Assembly: GCF_009905615.1 (NCBI RefSeq) | Contig: NZ_JAAAKW010000011.1 | Coordinates: 62,001-126,000 of the forward strand | DNA from: Pseudomonas sp. SLFW | GTDB taxonomy: Bacteria; Pseudomonadota; Gammaproteobacteria; Pseudomonadales; Pseudomonadaceae | DNA: 64,000 nt | Reading direction: 5' to 3' | Shown here: one piece after another, positions 1 through 8,204 of the stretch | Layout: the number at the start of each line of letters is the position of its first letter | How positions within the stretch are numbered: the first letter of the stretch is position 1 | The notes under the pieces: model-generated | Database searches by the model: none | Told to the model about the DNA's origin: nothing | Seen by the model: only the letters and a program-made list of their open reading frames with translations | Position numbers and translations under genes: made by a program

Positions 1-174
1 CATGGCCAAACGCATGGGGCCCGCAGCGACACCGCCATCCAGATTGCCCACACCCGCGTGCAAGGTCGCAAAGTGCAACGCCTCGCTTTCACACAAGTGA
101 CTGGCATGGTGGCAGAAGTGCCGGGGTTCGCCTCGGAAACGGTAATGAATTTCAAAATCCCTGGAATCATTCAT
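1..174 (-). CDS. DUF6555-like protein, N-terminal 58 residues (partial)
   Basis: An open frame runs from an ATG at 174 off the left edge of the window. The visible part starts MNDSRDFEIHYRFRGEPRHF and continues with EALHFATLHAGVG, the pattern I associate with the small Pseudomonas DUF6555 family (short proteins of unknown function with a conserved aromatic N-terminal strand and a W/F-A-x-L-H-A-G-V-G segment). A second in-frame ATG lies 6 bases upstream at 180. No strong ribosome binding site is visible for either start. The C-terminus is outside the window. Confidence 0.6.
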   Translation of the reverse strand, partial: MNDSRDFEIHYRFRGEPRHFCHHASHLCESEALHFATLHAGVGNLDGGVAAGPMRLAM

Positions 175-320
175 CGTCATGGGCCTGTTGGGCGTCGAGT
201 ACGCCGGTCTGAAATTGAGTACGTCCTTATGTACCTGACAGGGTGTCCGCGGAATGCATCAGCGGTGCTGTCACTTCATTTCGAGATCGATACAGGCTGC
301 AAAAAAACAGGATTCCGGCC

Positions 321-533
321 ATGGATCGTAATGCGTGTTCTCTGCCTGAGACGAGTAGCCTTCTGCAGCTGCGAATGGCTACCGACCGAGAGAGAATTGC
401 ATTGTTTCATGGCATTTTGAATCGCTCGCCGATAAGCGGCCATGTGCCATATCTGTTTGAGTGTCCATGTGCCCTTGATGCGATGCATGGCCTCAAATCC
501 ATGCGCTTTTGGGTGTACGAAGAGCGACAGTGA
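321..533 (+). CDS. Hypothetical protein, 70 aa
   Basis: This frame starts MDRNACSLPETSSLLQLRMA and ends in FWVYEER. An AGGA ribosome binding site lies about 8 bases before the ATG. It contains two cysteines (ECPCALDAMHG) but no domain I can name. Codon use looks coding (acidic/basic helix TDRERIALFHGIL). It may be a real Pseudomonas orphan; function unknown. Confidence 0.4.
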   Translation: MDRNACSLPETSSLLQLRMATDRERIALFHGILNRSPISGHVPYLFECPCALDAMHGLKSMRFWVYEERQ

Positions 534-659
534 CCCGGTGGGCAGCGACCGTAGAGCCAACAGAAGCCTTCCCGCATAAAAAAGGCAATCTGATGGCCCG
601 CAGGGCGTGGGTTTTCTGGAAAAATCCTTTTCTTTCAAGTGATTCCGGGACGAGGGCGT

Positions 660-989
660 ATGCGAAAGATGGGACTGGGCGTGACGGCCTTTGTTTTGAT
701 GATGGCGGCACTCCCTGTACAAGCGCGTACTGTCAGTAAGCAGGACGTACAAGTATGTAAATGGGGAGCGGGTATGGCTGGCGTCGCGCAGCAATCGAAG
801 CTGTCCGGGAAGACTTTATACAGCCAGCGCCGGAAGCTTCAGGCACAGAAGTTTTCTCAACCCTGGATGCGCAAAATGGCGCTAGGCATCACCGAACAGA
901 CGTATAAGAGTCCATCGCGATTGAAACCGGCAGCCGTCAAGCAAACGTATTATGACGGCTGCATCCAGCACGATCTGGCACGTCGATAA
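660..989 (+). CDS. Small exported protein of unknown function
   Basis: The product is 109 aa. The N-terminus MRKMGLGVTAFVLMMAALP followed by VQA is a typical Sec signal peptide with AxA-type cleavage near residue 22. The mature part is basic, with two cysteines (QVCKWG near the start and DGCIQHD near the end) that could form a disulphide in the periplasm. The ATG at 660 is chosen over one at 639 because it puts the signal peptide at the N-terminus. Family not recognised. Confidence 0.6.
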   Translation: MRKMGLGVTAFVLMMAALPVQARTVSKQDVQVCKWGAGMAGVAQQSKLSGKTLYSQRRKLQAQKFSQPWMRKMALGITEQTYKSPSRLKPAAVKQTYYDGCIQHDLARR

Positions 990-1044
990 GCCAGGCCAGG
1001 GGCGCCACCTGATATCAGGCGCGCCCTTCACGACGAGGTGTCTA

Positions 1045-2115
1045 TCAGCGGCAGTTGCCCGCCAAATGATAATGCTGGGCTTCAGCAGCGGCGGCGTTGG
1101 CGAAGTCGATACGGTTCTTCTCTGAAACCGAGTTGTATGACGGGCAGTCCGGGCGATGGTAGATCATGGTTTTTTTGTTCCCGCGAATCGCCACGGTCAA
1201 GTTTTTTCCGCTGGAATCCGGCGACGCCGGTTTCATCGGGTTCGGCAAGGATGAGCTCGGCGCCGCAGATGCTGCCACCTGACGGCCCCCCGTGAAGCTG
1301 GCGCGGAAGAAGATCGGGGCATGGTCCGACACGCTGTCACGGCCTTTTGCGTTGGTCATCCCCAGGTACTCTGGATATTTGAAGACTTTGATCTCGCTGG
1401 CCTTGATCGCGGATTGCCTGCTCACGAAGACGTTGTCGTAAAGGTTCGCGAATTTGCCGTCGGTGGTGGACAGCGTTGAGGCACCCTCCAGCATTAATGG
1501 CTTCGCGCTGGCGTCCAGGTTGCTCCAGGCCGGTGCGTTCGGCGGCGTGTTGAAGTCGCCCATCAACATGATTTGGTTGTTGCCAGGGTACGTGTCTTTC
1601 AACCACGCCCAGTAGCTGGACAGCGCGGTGATTTCCGAAGCGCGGTCAGCCTGATTCTTGCCGTAGAGAATGTGCACCGTGGCGACCACAAAGGTCGTGT
1701 CGTCCTTGAGCGATCGGAAGCGGGCGGAGTAGGGCTCGCGTTCGAAGGTGTCGCCGCGATCCAGATAAGTCACTGCGCCGTCTTCGTAGGCCACGATGTC
1801 ATCACGCCAGACGAAACCGTACATTTCCTTGTAGGTCGATCGACCCACCGCGTGTGACGCCATCGCGCTCCAGTGTTTACCCGTCTGCCGGGTCAGTTCC
1901 TTGGCGAGGGTGTTCAGTGCGTCTTCGTTCATGAGTTCTTGCACCGCAAGAAAGTCCACGTTTTTCGCGACTTTAGCGATGCTCTGGAAATCCTTGTTGG
2001 GCCGCACACTCAGGTGCTCCAGGTTCCAGGTGCCGATGTTGACGTCGGCGAGTGCGGTTTGCAGGGAGGAGATAAGCAAGAGGCATGACACGAAAAGTCT
2101 GAGCATTGAATCCAA
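1045..2115 (-). CDS. Secreted endonuclease/exonuclease/phosphatase family protein
   Basis: The protein is 356 aa with a signal peptide (MLRLFVSCLLLISSLQTALA). The mature part begins NIGTWNLEHL, the first motif of the EEP fold (DNase I / exonuclease III superfamily). It is followed by VQEL (catalytic Glu), HILYGKN, MLMGDFNTPP (metal-binding D-x-N) and VSDHAPIFF (catalytic Asp-His near residue 265). A Ser/Pro-rich linker leads to a C-terminal module of about 50 residues with the pattern YHRPDCPSY...HLAGNC, reminiscent of small cysteine/histidine appendages on exported nucleases. It likely hydrolyses extracellular nucleic acid or phosphodiesters; the substrate cannot be read from sequence. Confidence 0.75.
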   Translation of the reverse strand: MDSMLRLFVSCLLLISSLQTALADVNIGTWNLEHLSVRPNKDFQSIAKVAKNVDFLAVQELMNEDALNTLAKELTRQTGKHWSAMASHAVGRSTYKEMYGFVWRDDIVAYEDGAVTYLDRGDTFEREPYSARFRSLKDDTTFVVATVHILYGKNQADRASEITALSSYWAWLKDTYPGNNQIMLMGDFNTPPNAPAWSNLDASAKPLMLEGASTLSTTDGKFANLYDNVFVSRQSAIKASEIKVFKYPEYLGMTNAKGRDSVSDHAPIFFRASFTGGRQVAASAAPSSSLPNPMKPASPDSSGKNLTVAIRGNKKTMIYHRPDCPSYNSVSEKNRIDFANAAAAEAQHYHLAGNCR

Positions 2116-2199
2116 CTACGGGCTGATTAGCGCGGGGCGAGGCACAGTTGTGACTCGCCGATAGGGCGGGTATGTGGCTGCAAGAGGTGTCAGGTCAGC

Positions 2200-2442
2200 T
2201 CAGTCCTCTTTGGGCACTGTCCAGAAAATCTGCACGCCACCGTCATCACGCCATGCGAGGGTCACGTTGTCGTTCTCGGCGATCTCCTCAAGCAGTTGAT
2301 TCCAGTCCTCTTCGAGTTCGTCGGCCAGGCGAAAGATCAGGGCAGAGCGCGATTTCTGTGCGGTCGGGGCATTGATGATTTTCTGAATGCGGATGGCCAT
2401 ACGTTCGTACGGCGCAGGGGCTGTAGCGGCGGTGGTAGACAC
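2200..2442 (-). CDS. DUF1654 family protein, SOS-type promoter
   Basis: The 80-aa product contains YERMAIRIQKIINAPTAQKS and a W-x-QLL-x-EIAE segment, the DUF1654 signature seen in pseudomonads. The start is the GTG at 2442, preceded by AAGGGA; a longer frame exists but would begin inside or upstream of the LexA box at 2464-2479. Function unknown. The position of the LexA box 22 bases before the start codon implies induction by DNA damage. The prophage carries a second DUF1654 gene at 32014-32265 with the same arrangement. Confidence 0.75.
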   Translation of the reverse strand: MSTTAATAPAPYERMAIRIQKIINAPTAQKSRSALIFRLADELEEDWNQLLEEIAENDNVTLAWRDDGGVQIFWTVPKED

Positions 2443-2463
2443 GAGAGTGATCCCTTGTTTTAG

Positions 2464-2479
2464 CTGTATGTGCATACAG
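2464..2479. promoter_or_regulatory. LexA (SOS) box
   Basis: CTGTATGTGCATACAG matches the consensus CTG-N10-CAG with the usual TATGTGCATA core and is nearly perfectly palindromic. It sits immediately upstream of the DUF1654 start on the minus strand. Confidence 0.8.
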
Positions 2480-2651
2480 TATTTCAGTGTGGGAAGTTTC
2501 GCAACCGTGCAGTAAGAAGAATATTCATCGCAACCCAAGTCGTTGATTTGTCCGACCAATTCTTTTTTTCGCGAACCAAAAGCGATTGCGTCGATCAGAG
2601 TCCCTATTGGCGAATCGGTTCGCAATGACCTGGAAAAATAGAGGAGTCGGC

Positions 2652-2876
2652 ATGAAGATCAGAGGGTTGGGGCTGTCCTTGGCGCTCGTAGGTTGCGTAG
2701 CGTTGGCGGGGTGTTCGACCGCCACCGTGGTCACGTTGCAGAACGGCACGCAATACATCACCGAGGATGTGCCCAAGACCAAGAGTGTTGACGGGTTTTA
2801 TGAGTTCAAAGACATCTCTGGCAAAACGGTCAGAGTGCGTGCCGATGAAGTGGCGACGGTGAAGAAGGAGGATTGA
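2652..2876 (+). CDS. YgdI/YgdR (DUF903) family lipoprotein
   Basis: A 74-aa lipoprotein. The signal peptide ends in the lipobox LAGC (Cys near residue 20). The mature part contains TLQNGTQYITEDVP, GFYEFKDISGK and a C-terminal RVRADEVATVKK, the short SH3-like beta fold of DUF903. GAGGAG lies 5 bases before the ATG. Such proteins are small envelope lipoproteins of unknown role. Confidence 0.85.
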   Translation: MKIRGLGLSLALVGCVALAGCSTATVVTLQNGTQYITEDVPKTKSVDGFYEFKDISGKTVRVRADEVATVKKED

Positions 2877-2881
2877 ACAGA

Positions 2882-2937
2882 GCCTGACCGAAAGGGGCGA
2901 TCAGGCCTGATGGGGTTTAGGCGATCGGTCTAAACCC
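2882..2937. terminator. Tandem hairpins after the lipoprotein gene
   Basis: GCCTGA (2882-2887) pairs with TCAGGC (2901-2906), then GGGTTTAG (2913-2920) pairs with CTAAACCC (2930-2937). There is no T tract, so this is at best a weak or bidirectional end between converging genes. Confidence 0.35.
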
Positions 2938-2954
2938 AAGATGAGGGCCGCGGA

Positions 2955-3233
2955 TCAGCCGTGGTCTCTGAGCCTGACGGATTGCGCTGACACGGCGTTG
3001 GAGCGACGGCCGAATTGCTCCCTGACCTTGGCAATTTCTTCTCGCAGCTTGTCACGGACTTTCATTTGATCTTCTTCGGACAGCGATTCATACCACTGCC
3101 GGTGAGCTGCGCGGCTTTTTCCTACAGGACCCACACCGGGTAAGGCGGAAATCATCGACTGGATGAAATCCGAAGCAGGGTCGTTGCCTTGCTCTGCGAG
3201 GGTGTTCTGTACGGCCGGGTCTATCATTTCCAC
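2955..3233 (-). CDS. Conserved hypothetical protein, 92 aa
   Basis: Begins MEMIDPAVQNTLAEQG and has a highly charged C-terminal helical stretch (SLSEEDQMKVRDKLREEIAK). No signal peptide or membrane segment. It has the look of a small cytoplasmic Pseudomonas protein; function unknown. Convergent with the lipoprotein gene. Confidence 0.55.
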   Translation of the reverse strand: MEMIDPAVQNTLAEQGNDPASDFIQSMISALPGVGPVGKSRAAHRQWYESLSEEDQMKVRDKLREEIAKVREQFGRRSNAVSAQSVRLRDHG

Positions 3234-3452
3234 TCCAACGACGTTCTTATGTGAGTGACAGCGACATTGGCGATGCGCGATGTCAGATCGCCGTCATATT
3301 AGCGCAGCATTGAGGGGTGCAGCGGACTAAATAGCGTATTTAATGCGGAATTGCGCACGCTTAAGCCATCAAATCGTGGCCTGTGAACGGGAATAATCCA
3401 TCCGGCGGTTGTAGGGCAAATCTGAAAAAGCCTGTCGCCAGGGTTCAGGCTG

Positions 3453-3503
3453 TTGACAAACGATGCAACCATTCTCATAGTTTCGTTCACGCAAACGTTT
3501 GCG
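3453..3503 (+). promoter_or_regulatory. rbs operon promoter and RbsR operator
   Basis: A consensus -35 TTGACA (3453-3458) is followed after 17 bases by CATAGT (3476-3481). Just downstream, over the expected transcription start, lies the perfect 14-bp palindrome CGCAAACGTTTGCG (3490-3503) with the central CG typical of LacI-family operators. The natural ligand is the RbsR encoded in the same operon. The whole 3234-3570 stretch otherwise holds no gene. Confidence 0.75.
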
Positions 3504-3570
3504 ATTGGCCGGGTGTACCCTGACCTCGCGGACGATGCCGATACAATAATCATAATGTCGGAGTGATTCC

Positions 3571-4530
3571 ATGAAGCTGCCATTCGCTGCACGTCTTCTT
3601 GCTGTTGCCATGCTCACCGCCAGTGCGGTAACCCTGCCTCTCTCTTCTGCCTACGCTGACGACGCCAAAAAGCCCACCGTCGCGCTAGTGATGAAATCCC
3701 TCGCCAACGAGTTCTTCCTGACCATGGAAGACGGGGCGAAGCAGTACCAGAAACAACATTCCACTGATTTCGACCTGATCTCCAACGGCATCAAGAACGA
3801 GTCTGATACGGCCGCGCAAATCGACATCGTCAACCAGATGATCGTCAAGAAAGTCGACGCGCTGGTGATCGCACCCGCTGACTCGAAGGCCTTGGCATCG
3901 GTGATCGACAAGGCCATGAAAGCGGGAATCAAGGTCGTCAACATCGACAACCAGCTCGACGCGGACGTGCTGAAAAGCAAAGGCATCGAAGTGCCGTTCG
4001 TAGGCCCGAACAACCGCAAGGGCGCCAAGCTGGTGGGTGACTACCTCGCCAAGCAACTGACGGCGGGCGATCAGGTCGGGATCATCGAAGGTGTGCCGAC
4101 CACCACCAACGCGCAGCAACGCACCGCGGGCTTCAAGGACGCGATGGACGCTGCACAGATGAAGATCGTTTCCACGCAATCGGGTAACTGGGAAATCGAC
4201 AAGGGCAACGCCGTCGCTTCGGCCATGCTCAACGAATACCCGAACCTGAAAGCCCTGCTGGCCGGTAACGACAGCATGGCGCTGGGTGCAGTGTCGGCGG
4301 TACGTGCCGCAGGCAAGGCGGGCAAAGTGCAGGTCGTGGGCTATGACAACATCAACGCCATCAAGCCGATGCTCAAGGACGGTCGAGTGCTCGCTACCGC
4401 TGACCAGTTTGCTGCGCGTCAGGCTGTATTCGGCATCGACACCGCGTTGAAGATGATCAAGGGCGACAAGCTCGACATCAAGGACGGTGTGATCGAGACC
4501 CCGGTCGAGCTGGTCACCAAGCCGCAATAA
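3571..4530 (+). CDS. rbsB: D-ribose ABC transporter substrate-binding protein
   Basis: A 319-aa periplasmic binding protein of the ribose/galactose type. A signal peptide with SAYA-DD cleavage near residue 29 precedes KPTVALVMKSLANEFFLTME, then DALVIAPADSKAL, NNRKGAKLVGDYLA and VVGYDNINA, standard positions of the two-lobed type I fold. It captures ribose in the periplasm and delivers it to RbsCA. First gene of the operon, directly after the RbsR operator. Confidence 0.92.
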   Translation: MKLPFAARLLAVAMLTASAVTLPLSSAYADDAKKPTVALVMKSLANEFFLTMEDGAKQYQKQHSTDFDLISNGIKNESDTAAQIDIVNQMIVKKVDALVIAPADSKALASVIDKAMKAGIKVVNIDNQLDADVLKSKGIEVPFVGPNNRKGAKLVGDYLAKQLTAGDQVGIIEGVPTTTNAQQRTAGFKDAMDAAQMKIVSTQSGNWEIDKGNAVASAMLNEYPNLKALLAGNDSMALGAVSAVRAAGKAGKVQVVGYDNINAIKPMLKDGRVLATADQFAARQAVFGIDTALKMIKGDKLDIKDGVIETPVELVTKPQ

Positions 4531-4558
4531 GCCCGACCCGTCAATCATCCGTACATAC

Positions 4559-4584
4559 CGCCTGCTCCTCACCGGGAGCGGGCG
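4559..4584 (+). promoter_or_regulatory. Intercistronic hairpin rbsB-rbsA
   Basis: CGCCTGCTCC pairs over 10 positions (one G-U) with GGAGCGGGCG around the loop TCACCG. It ends two bases before the first possible rbsA ATG and has no T tract. It probably stabilises the rbsB 3' end and favours higher RbsB than RbsA. Confidence 0.45.
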
Positions 4585-4597
4585 CATGGAGAGCGTT

Positions 4598-6148
4598 ATG
4601 TCAGCGTCTGCTCAGGCCGCTGTTCTGTCTGTCAGCAACATCGGCAAAACCTACGCCCAACCTGTCCTCGGCGACATCGACCTGACGCTGCTGCGCGGGG
4701 AAGTGTTGGCGCTGACTGGTGAAAATGGCGCGGGCAAAAGCACCCTGTCGAAAATCATCGGTGGACTGGTTACCCCGACCACAGGTGACATGCAGTTTCA
4801 GGGGCAACCCTATGCACCGGCCAGCCGCACCCAAGCGGAAAAACTGGGCGTGCGCATGGTCATGCAAGAACTCAATCTGCTGCCGACGCTGTCGGTCGCT
4901 GAAAATCTGTTTCTCGATAACCTGCCCAGTCGGGCCGGGTTCATCAACCGCAAAAAATTGCGCGAAGACTCGATCAAGGCCATGGCGCAAGTGGGTCTCG
5001 AGGCCATTGATCCCGACACCCTGGTCGGTGAATTGGGCATTGGTCATCAGCAAATGGTCGAGATCGCCCGCAACCTGATCGGCGATTGCCATGTGCTGAT
5101 TCTCGACGAGCCGACCGCGATGCTGACGGCCCGTGAAGTGGAGATGTTGTTCGAGCAGATTACCCGGCTGCAGGATCGCGGCGTTTCCATCGTGTATATC
5201 TCTCACCGCCTGGAAGAGTTGGCCCGTGTCGCTCAGCGCATCGCCGTGCTGCGCGATGGCAAGCTCGTGTGTGTCGATGCCATGGCCAATTACAACAGCG
5301 AACAACTCGTCACGCTCATGGTGGGGCGCGAGTTGGGCGAACACATCGACCTTGGCGAGCGCAAGATTGGCGGCGTGGCCCTCTCAGTCAAAGGCCTCAG
5401 CCGCTCGGACAAAGTGCGGGATGTTTCTTTCGATGTCCGCGCCGGTGAGATTTTTGGCATTTCCGGGCTGATTGGCGCAGGCCGCACTGAACTGTTGCGT
5501 CTGATCTATGGCGCGGACACCGCCGACAGCGGCAGCATCCAGGTGGGCAGCCCTTTGCAAACCGTGCGCGTCAGCTCGCCAGTGGACGCCGTCGGTCACG
5601 GGATCGCGCTCATTACCGAGGACCGCAAAGGCGAAGGTCTGCTGTTGTCGCAGTCCATCAGCGCCAACATCGCCTTGGGCAACATGGAGGCGATTTCCAA
5701 TGGTGGCGTGGTCAACGGCAACGCCGAAATGGCCCTGGCCCGACGTCAGGTCGAAGCCATGCGCATTCGCAGTTCCAGCCCAACGCAACTGGTTTCGGAG
5801 CTGTCGGGTGGTAACCAGCAGAAAGTCGTCATCGGCCGGTGGCTGGAGCGCGACTGCCAAGTGATGCTGTTCGACGAGCCGACGCGAGGGATCGATGTGG
5901 GCGCCAAGTTCGACATCTACGCGCTGCTCGGCGAATTGACCCGACAGGGCAGGGCATTGGTGGTGGTCTCCAGCGATTTGCGTGAGCTGATGTTGATCTG
6001 TGATCGCATCGGCGTGTTGTCGGCCGGTCGGTTGATCGACACGTTCGAGCGCGACAGCTGGACCCAGGACGAACTGCTCGCCGCGGCCTTCGCTGGCTAC
6101 CAAAAACGTGATGCGCTGCTCTCTGAAGCCGCGCCCAGGAACGACTGA
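4598..6148 (+). CDS. rbsA: Ribose ABC transporter ATP-binding protein
   Basis: A fused double ATPase of 516 aa. The first half has Walker A GENGAGKST, the relaxed signature GIGHQQMVEIA and Walker B VLILDEPTAML. The second half has the degenerate A loop GLIGAGRTELLR, a full signature LSGGNQQKVVIGRW and MLFDEPTRGIDVGAK. This asymmetry is typical of monosaccharide importers. The ATG at 4598 is preferred over 4586 because GGAGAG at 4588 fits it and the upstream hairpin abuts 4586. Energises import with RbsC. Confidence 0.93.
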   Translation: MSASAQAAVLSVSNIGKTYAQPVLGDIDLTLLRGEVLALTGENGAGKSTLSKIIGGLVTPTTGDMQFQGQPYAPASRTQAEKLGVRMVMQELNLLPTLSVAENLFLDNLPSRAGFINRKKLREDSIKAMAQVGLEAIDPDTLVGELGIGHQQMVEIARNLIGDCHVLILDEPTAMLTAREVEMLFEQITRLQDRGVSIVYISHRLEELARVAQRIAVLRDGKLVCVDAMANYNSEQLVTLMVGRELGEHIDLGERKIGGVALSVKGLSRSDKVRDVSFDVRAGEIFGISGLIGAGRTELLRLIYGADTADSGSIQVGSPLQTVRVSSPVDAVGHGIALITEDRKGEGLLLSQSISANIALGNMEAISNGGVVNGNAEMALARRQVEAMRIRSSSPTQLVSELSGGNQQKVVIGRWLERDCQVMLFDEPTRGIDVGAKFDIYALLGELTRQGRALVVVSSDLRELMLICDRIGVLSAGRLIDTFERDSWTQDELLAAAFAGYQKRDALLSEAAPRND

Positions 6149-7143
6149 TGAAAACCTCGACTACTCCTGCCGCTCTGCCTTCGCCGGGCAAGCGCACCGG
6201 CAATTATTTCGGCCTCGGCACGTACCTCGGCCTGGCGGGCGCCTTGCTGGCGATGATCGTGCTGTTCTCCTTTCTCAGCGATCATTTTCTGTCTTACGAA
6301 ACCTTCAGCACGCTGGCCAACCAGATCCCGGATCTGATGGTGCTGGCTGTTGGCATGACCTTCATCCTGATCATTGGCGGTATCGACCTGTCTGTCGGCT
6401 CGGTGCTGGCGTTGGCTGCTTCCGCCGTGAGCGTGGCCATGCTGGGGTGGGGCTGGGGCGTGTTGCCTTCCGCGCTGCTCGGCATTGCGTGCGCAACAGT
6501 AGCGGGCACTGTGACCGGCTCGATCACCGTGGCCTGGCGCATTCCGTCCTTCATCGTGTCGCTGGGTGTGCTGGAAATGGCGCGCGGCGTCGCGTACCAA
6601 TTGACGGATTCGCGCACGGCGTACATCGGCGATTCCTTCGCTTGGCTGTCCAATCCCTTCGCGTTCGGCATTTCGCCTTCGTTCGTCATCGCGTTGATCG
6701 TGATTTTTGCCGCCCAGGCCGTGCTGACCCGAACGGTCTTCGGCCGCTACCTGATCGGCATCGGGACGAACGAAGAAGCCGTGCGTCTGGCAGGGATCAA
6801 TCCGAAGCCGTACAAGATTCTGGTCTTTTCCTTGATGGGACTGCTGGCAGGTGTCGCTGCCTTGTTCCAGATTTCCCGTCTTGAAGCGGCTGACCCCAAT
6901 GCCGGATCGGGCCTCGAACTTCAGGTCATCGCGGCGGTGGTGATTGGCGGCACCAGCCTGATGGGCGGGCGTGGGTCAGTGATCAGCACGTTTTTCGGTG
7001 TTCTGATCATCTCGGTGTTGGCGGCAGGCCTTGCGCAAATTGGCGCCACCGAGCCCACCAAACGCATCATCACCGGCGCTGTGATCGTCGTGGCCGTCGT
7101 GCTCGACACCTACCGCAGCAACCGCGCACGGCGGCGCGGCTGA
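6148..7143 (+). CDS. rbsC: Ribose ABC transporter permease
   Basis: A 331-aa inner-membrane protein with about eight to ten hydrophobic helices. IIGGIDLSVGSVLALAA and EEAVRLAGINPKPYKI are characteristic of the BPD_transp_2 permeases; the latter is the coupling segment that contacts RbsA. Its ATG overlaps the rbsA stop by one base, showing translational coupling. Confidence 0.92.
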   Translation: MKTSTTPAALPSPGKRTGNYFGLGTYLGLAGALLAMIVLFSFLSDHFLSYETFSTLANQIPDLMVLAVGMTFILIIGGIDLSVGSVLALAASAVSVAMLGWGWGVLPSALLGIACATVAGTVTGSITVAWRIPSFIVSLGVLEMARGVAYQLTDSRTAYIGDSFAWLSNPFAFGISPSFVIALIVIFAAQAVLTRTVFGRYLIGIGTNEEAVRLAGINPKPYKILVFSLMGLLAGVAALFQISRLEAADPNAGSGLELQVIAAVVIGGTSLMGGRGSVISTFFGVLIISVLAAGLAQIGATEPTKRIITGAVIVVAVVLDTYRSNRARRRG

Positions 7144-7144
7144 T

Positions 7145-8167
7145 ATGGCCACCATCAAAGACGTGGCCGCCATTGCCGGCATTTCCTACACAACGGTGTC
7201 CCATGTCGTAAACCGGACACGGCCGGTGAGTGACGAGGTCCGCAAGAAAGTCGAGGCGGCAATCGCGCAGCTGGATTATGTGCCCAGTGCCGTCGCCCGC
7301 TCATTGAAGGCCAAGTCCACCGCGACCATCGGTTTGTTGATTCCCAACGGCATCAACCCGTACTTTGCCGAACTGGCCAGGGGCATTGAGGATTTCTGCG
7401 AGCGCAACGGTTTTTGCGTGATCCTCTGCAACTCCGACGACAACCTGGAGAAGCAGCGCAATTATTTACGCGTGCTGCTGGAAAAGCGGGTCGATGGCCT
7501 CATCGTGTCGTCGGTCGGCGGGGGTGACAGCCTTGTCGACAGTTTGTCGTCGGTGCGCACCCCGATGGTCATTGTCGACCGGGATCTGGAAAACATCAGT
7601 GCCGATCTGGTGCGAATCGATCACGAGTTGGGCGCCTATCTCGCCACTTCGCATTTGCTGGAATTGGGGCATCGCCACATTGCTTGTATCTGTGGTCCGG
7701 CTGAAACCAGCGTCGCGCGGATGCGTCTCGCCGGTTATCACCGGGCGATGCAGGAAGCCGGCGTGAACGTGCCTGACAACTGGGTAGTCGAGAGCGACTT
7801 CACCGGTCCCAGCGGTTACCAGGCGGCGAGCCTGTTGCTGGACGGTGATCGCCCCACGGCGATTTTCGCGGCCAACGACATGGTCGGCATCGGCGCGTTG
7901 CGTGCGGCGGCCGAGCGCAATGTGCGCGTTCCAGCGGATCTGTCGGTCATCGGTTTCGACGACATCCAGATGAGCCAGTACGTTTATCCTGCGCTGACCA
8001 CGGTCGGACAATCGATTCTGCAACTGGGGGAACGCGCCGCTGAAGTGTTGCTGCGACGAATTTCGGCACGGGGCGACAGTCCGGTGCAGCGGATGATCGT
8101 GGCGCCGAGCATCGTATTGCGCGAATCCACAGCGCCGCCCACCAACGCATTCAATGAGTTTCGCTGA
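7145..8167 (+). CDS. rbsR: LacI-family repressor of the ribose operon
   Basis: 340 aa. The N-terminal helix-turn-helix ATIKDVAAIAGISYTTVSHV and hinge YVPSAVARSLK are LacI-type, followed by a ribose-binding-protein-like sensor domain (GLLIPNGINPYFAELARGI, FAANDMVGIGALRA). Its place between rbsC and rbsK is usual in pseudomonads. It probably binds the palindrome at 3490-3503 and releases it when ribose is bound, so it autoregulates with its operon. Confidence 0.9.
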   Translation: MATIKDVAAIAGISYTTVSHVVNRTRPVSDEVRKKVEAAIAQLDYVPSAVARSLKAKSTATIGLLIPNGINPYFAELARGIEDFCERNGFCVILCNSDDNLEKQRNYLRVLLEKRVDGLIVSSVGGGDSLVDSLSSVRTPMVIVDRDLENISADLVRIDHELGAYLATSHLLELGHRHIACICGPAETSVARMRLAGYHRAMQEAGVNVPDNWVVESDFTGPSGYQAASLLLDGDRPTAIFAANDMVGIGALRAAAERNVRVPADLSVIGFDDIQMSQYVYPALTTVGQSILQLGERAAEVLLRRISARGDSPVQRMIVAPSIVLRESTAPPTNAFNEFR

Positions 8168-8204
8168 GCCGGATCGAAGGGTCCGGATGGAAGAGTACAA
8201 CGTC

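Noticed and set aside
276..794. 172-codon minus frame near the left end
   Set aside because: Overlaps two better plus-strand genes, including one with a clear signal peptide.
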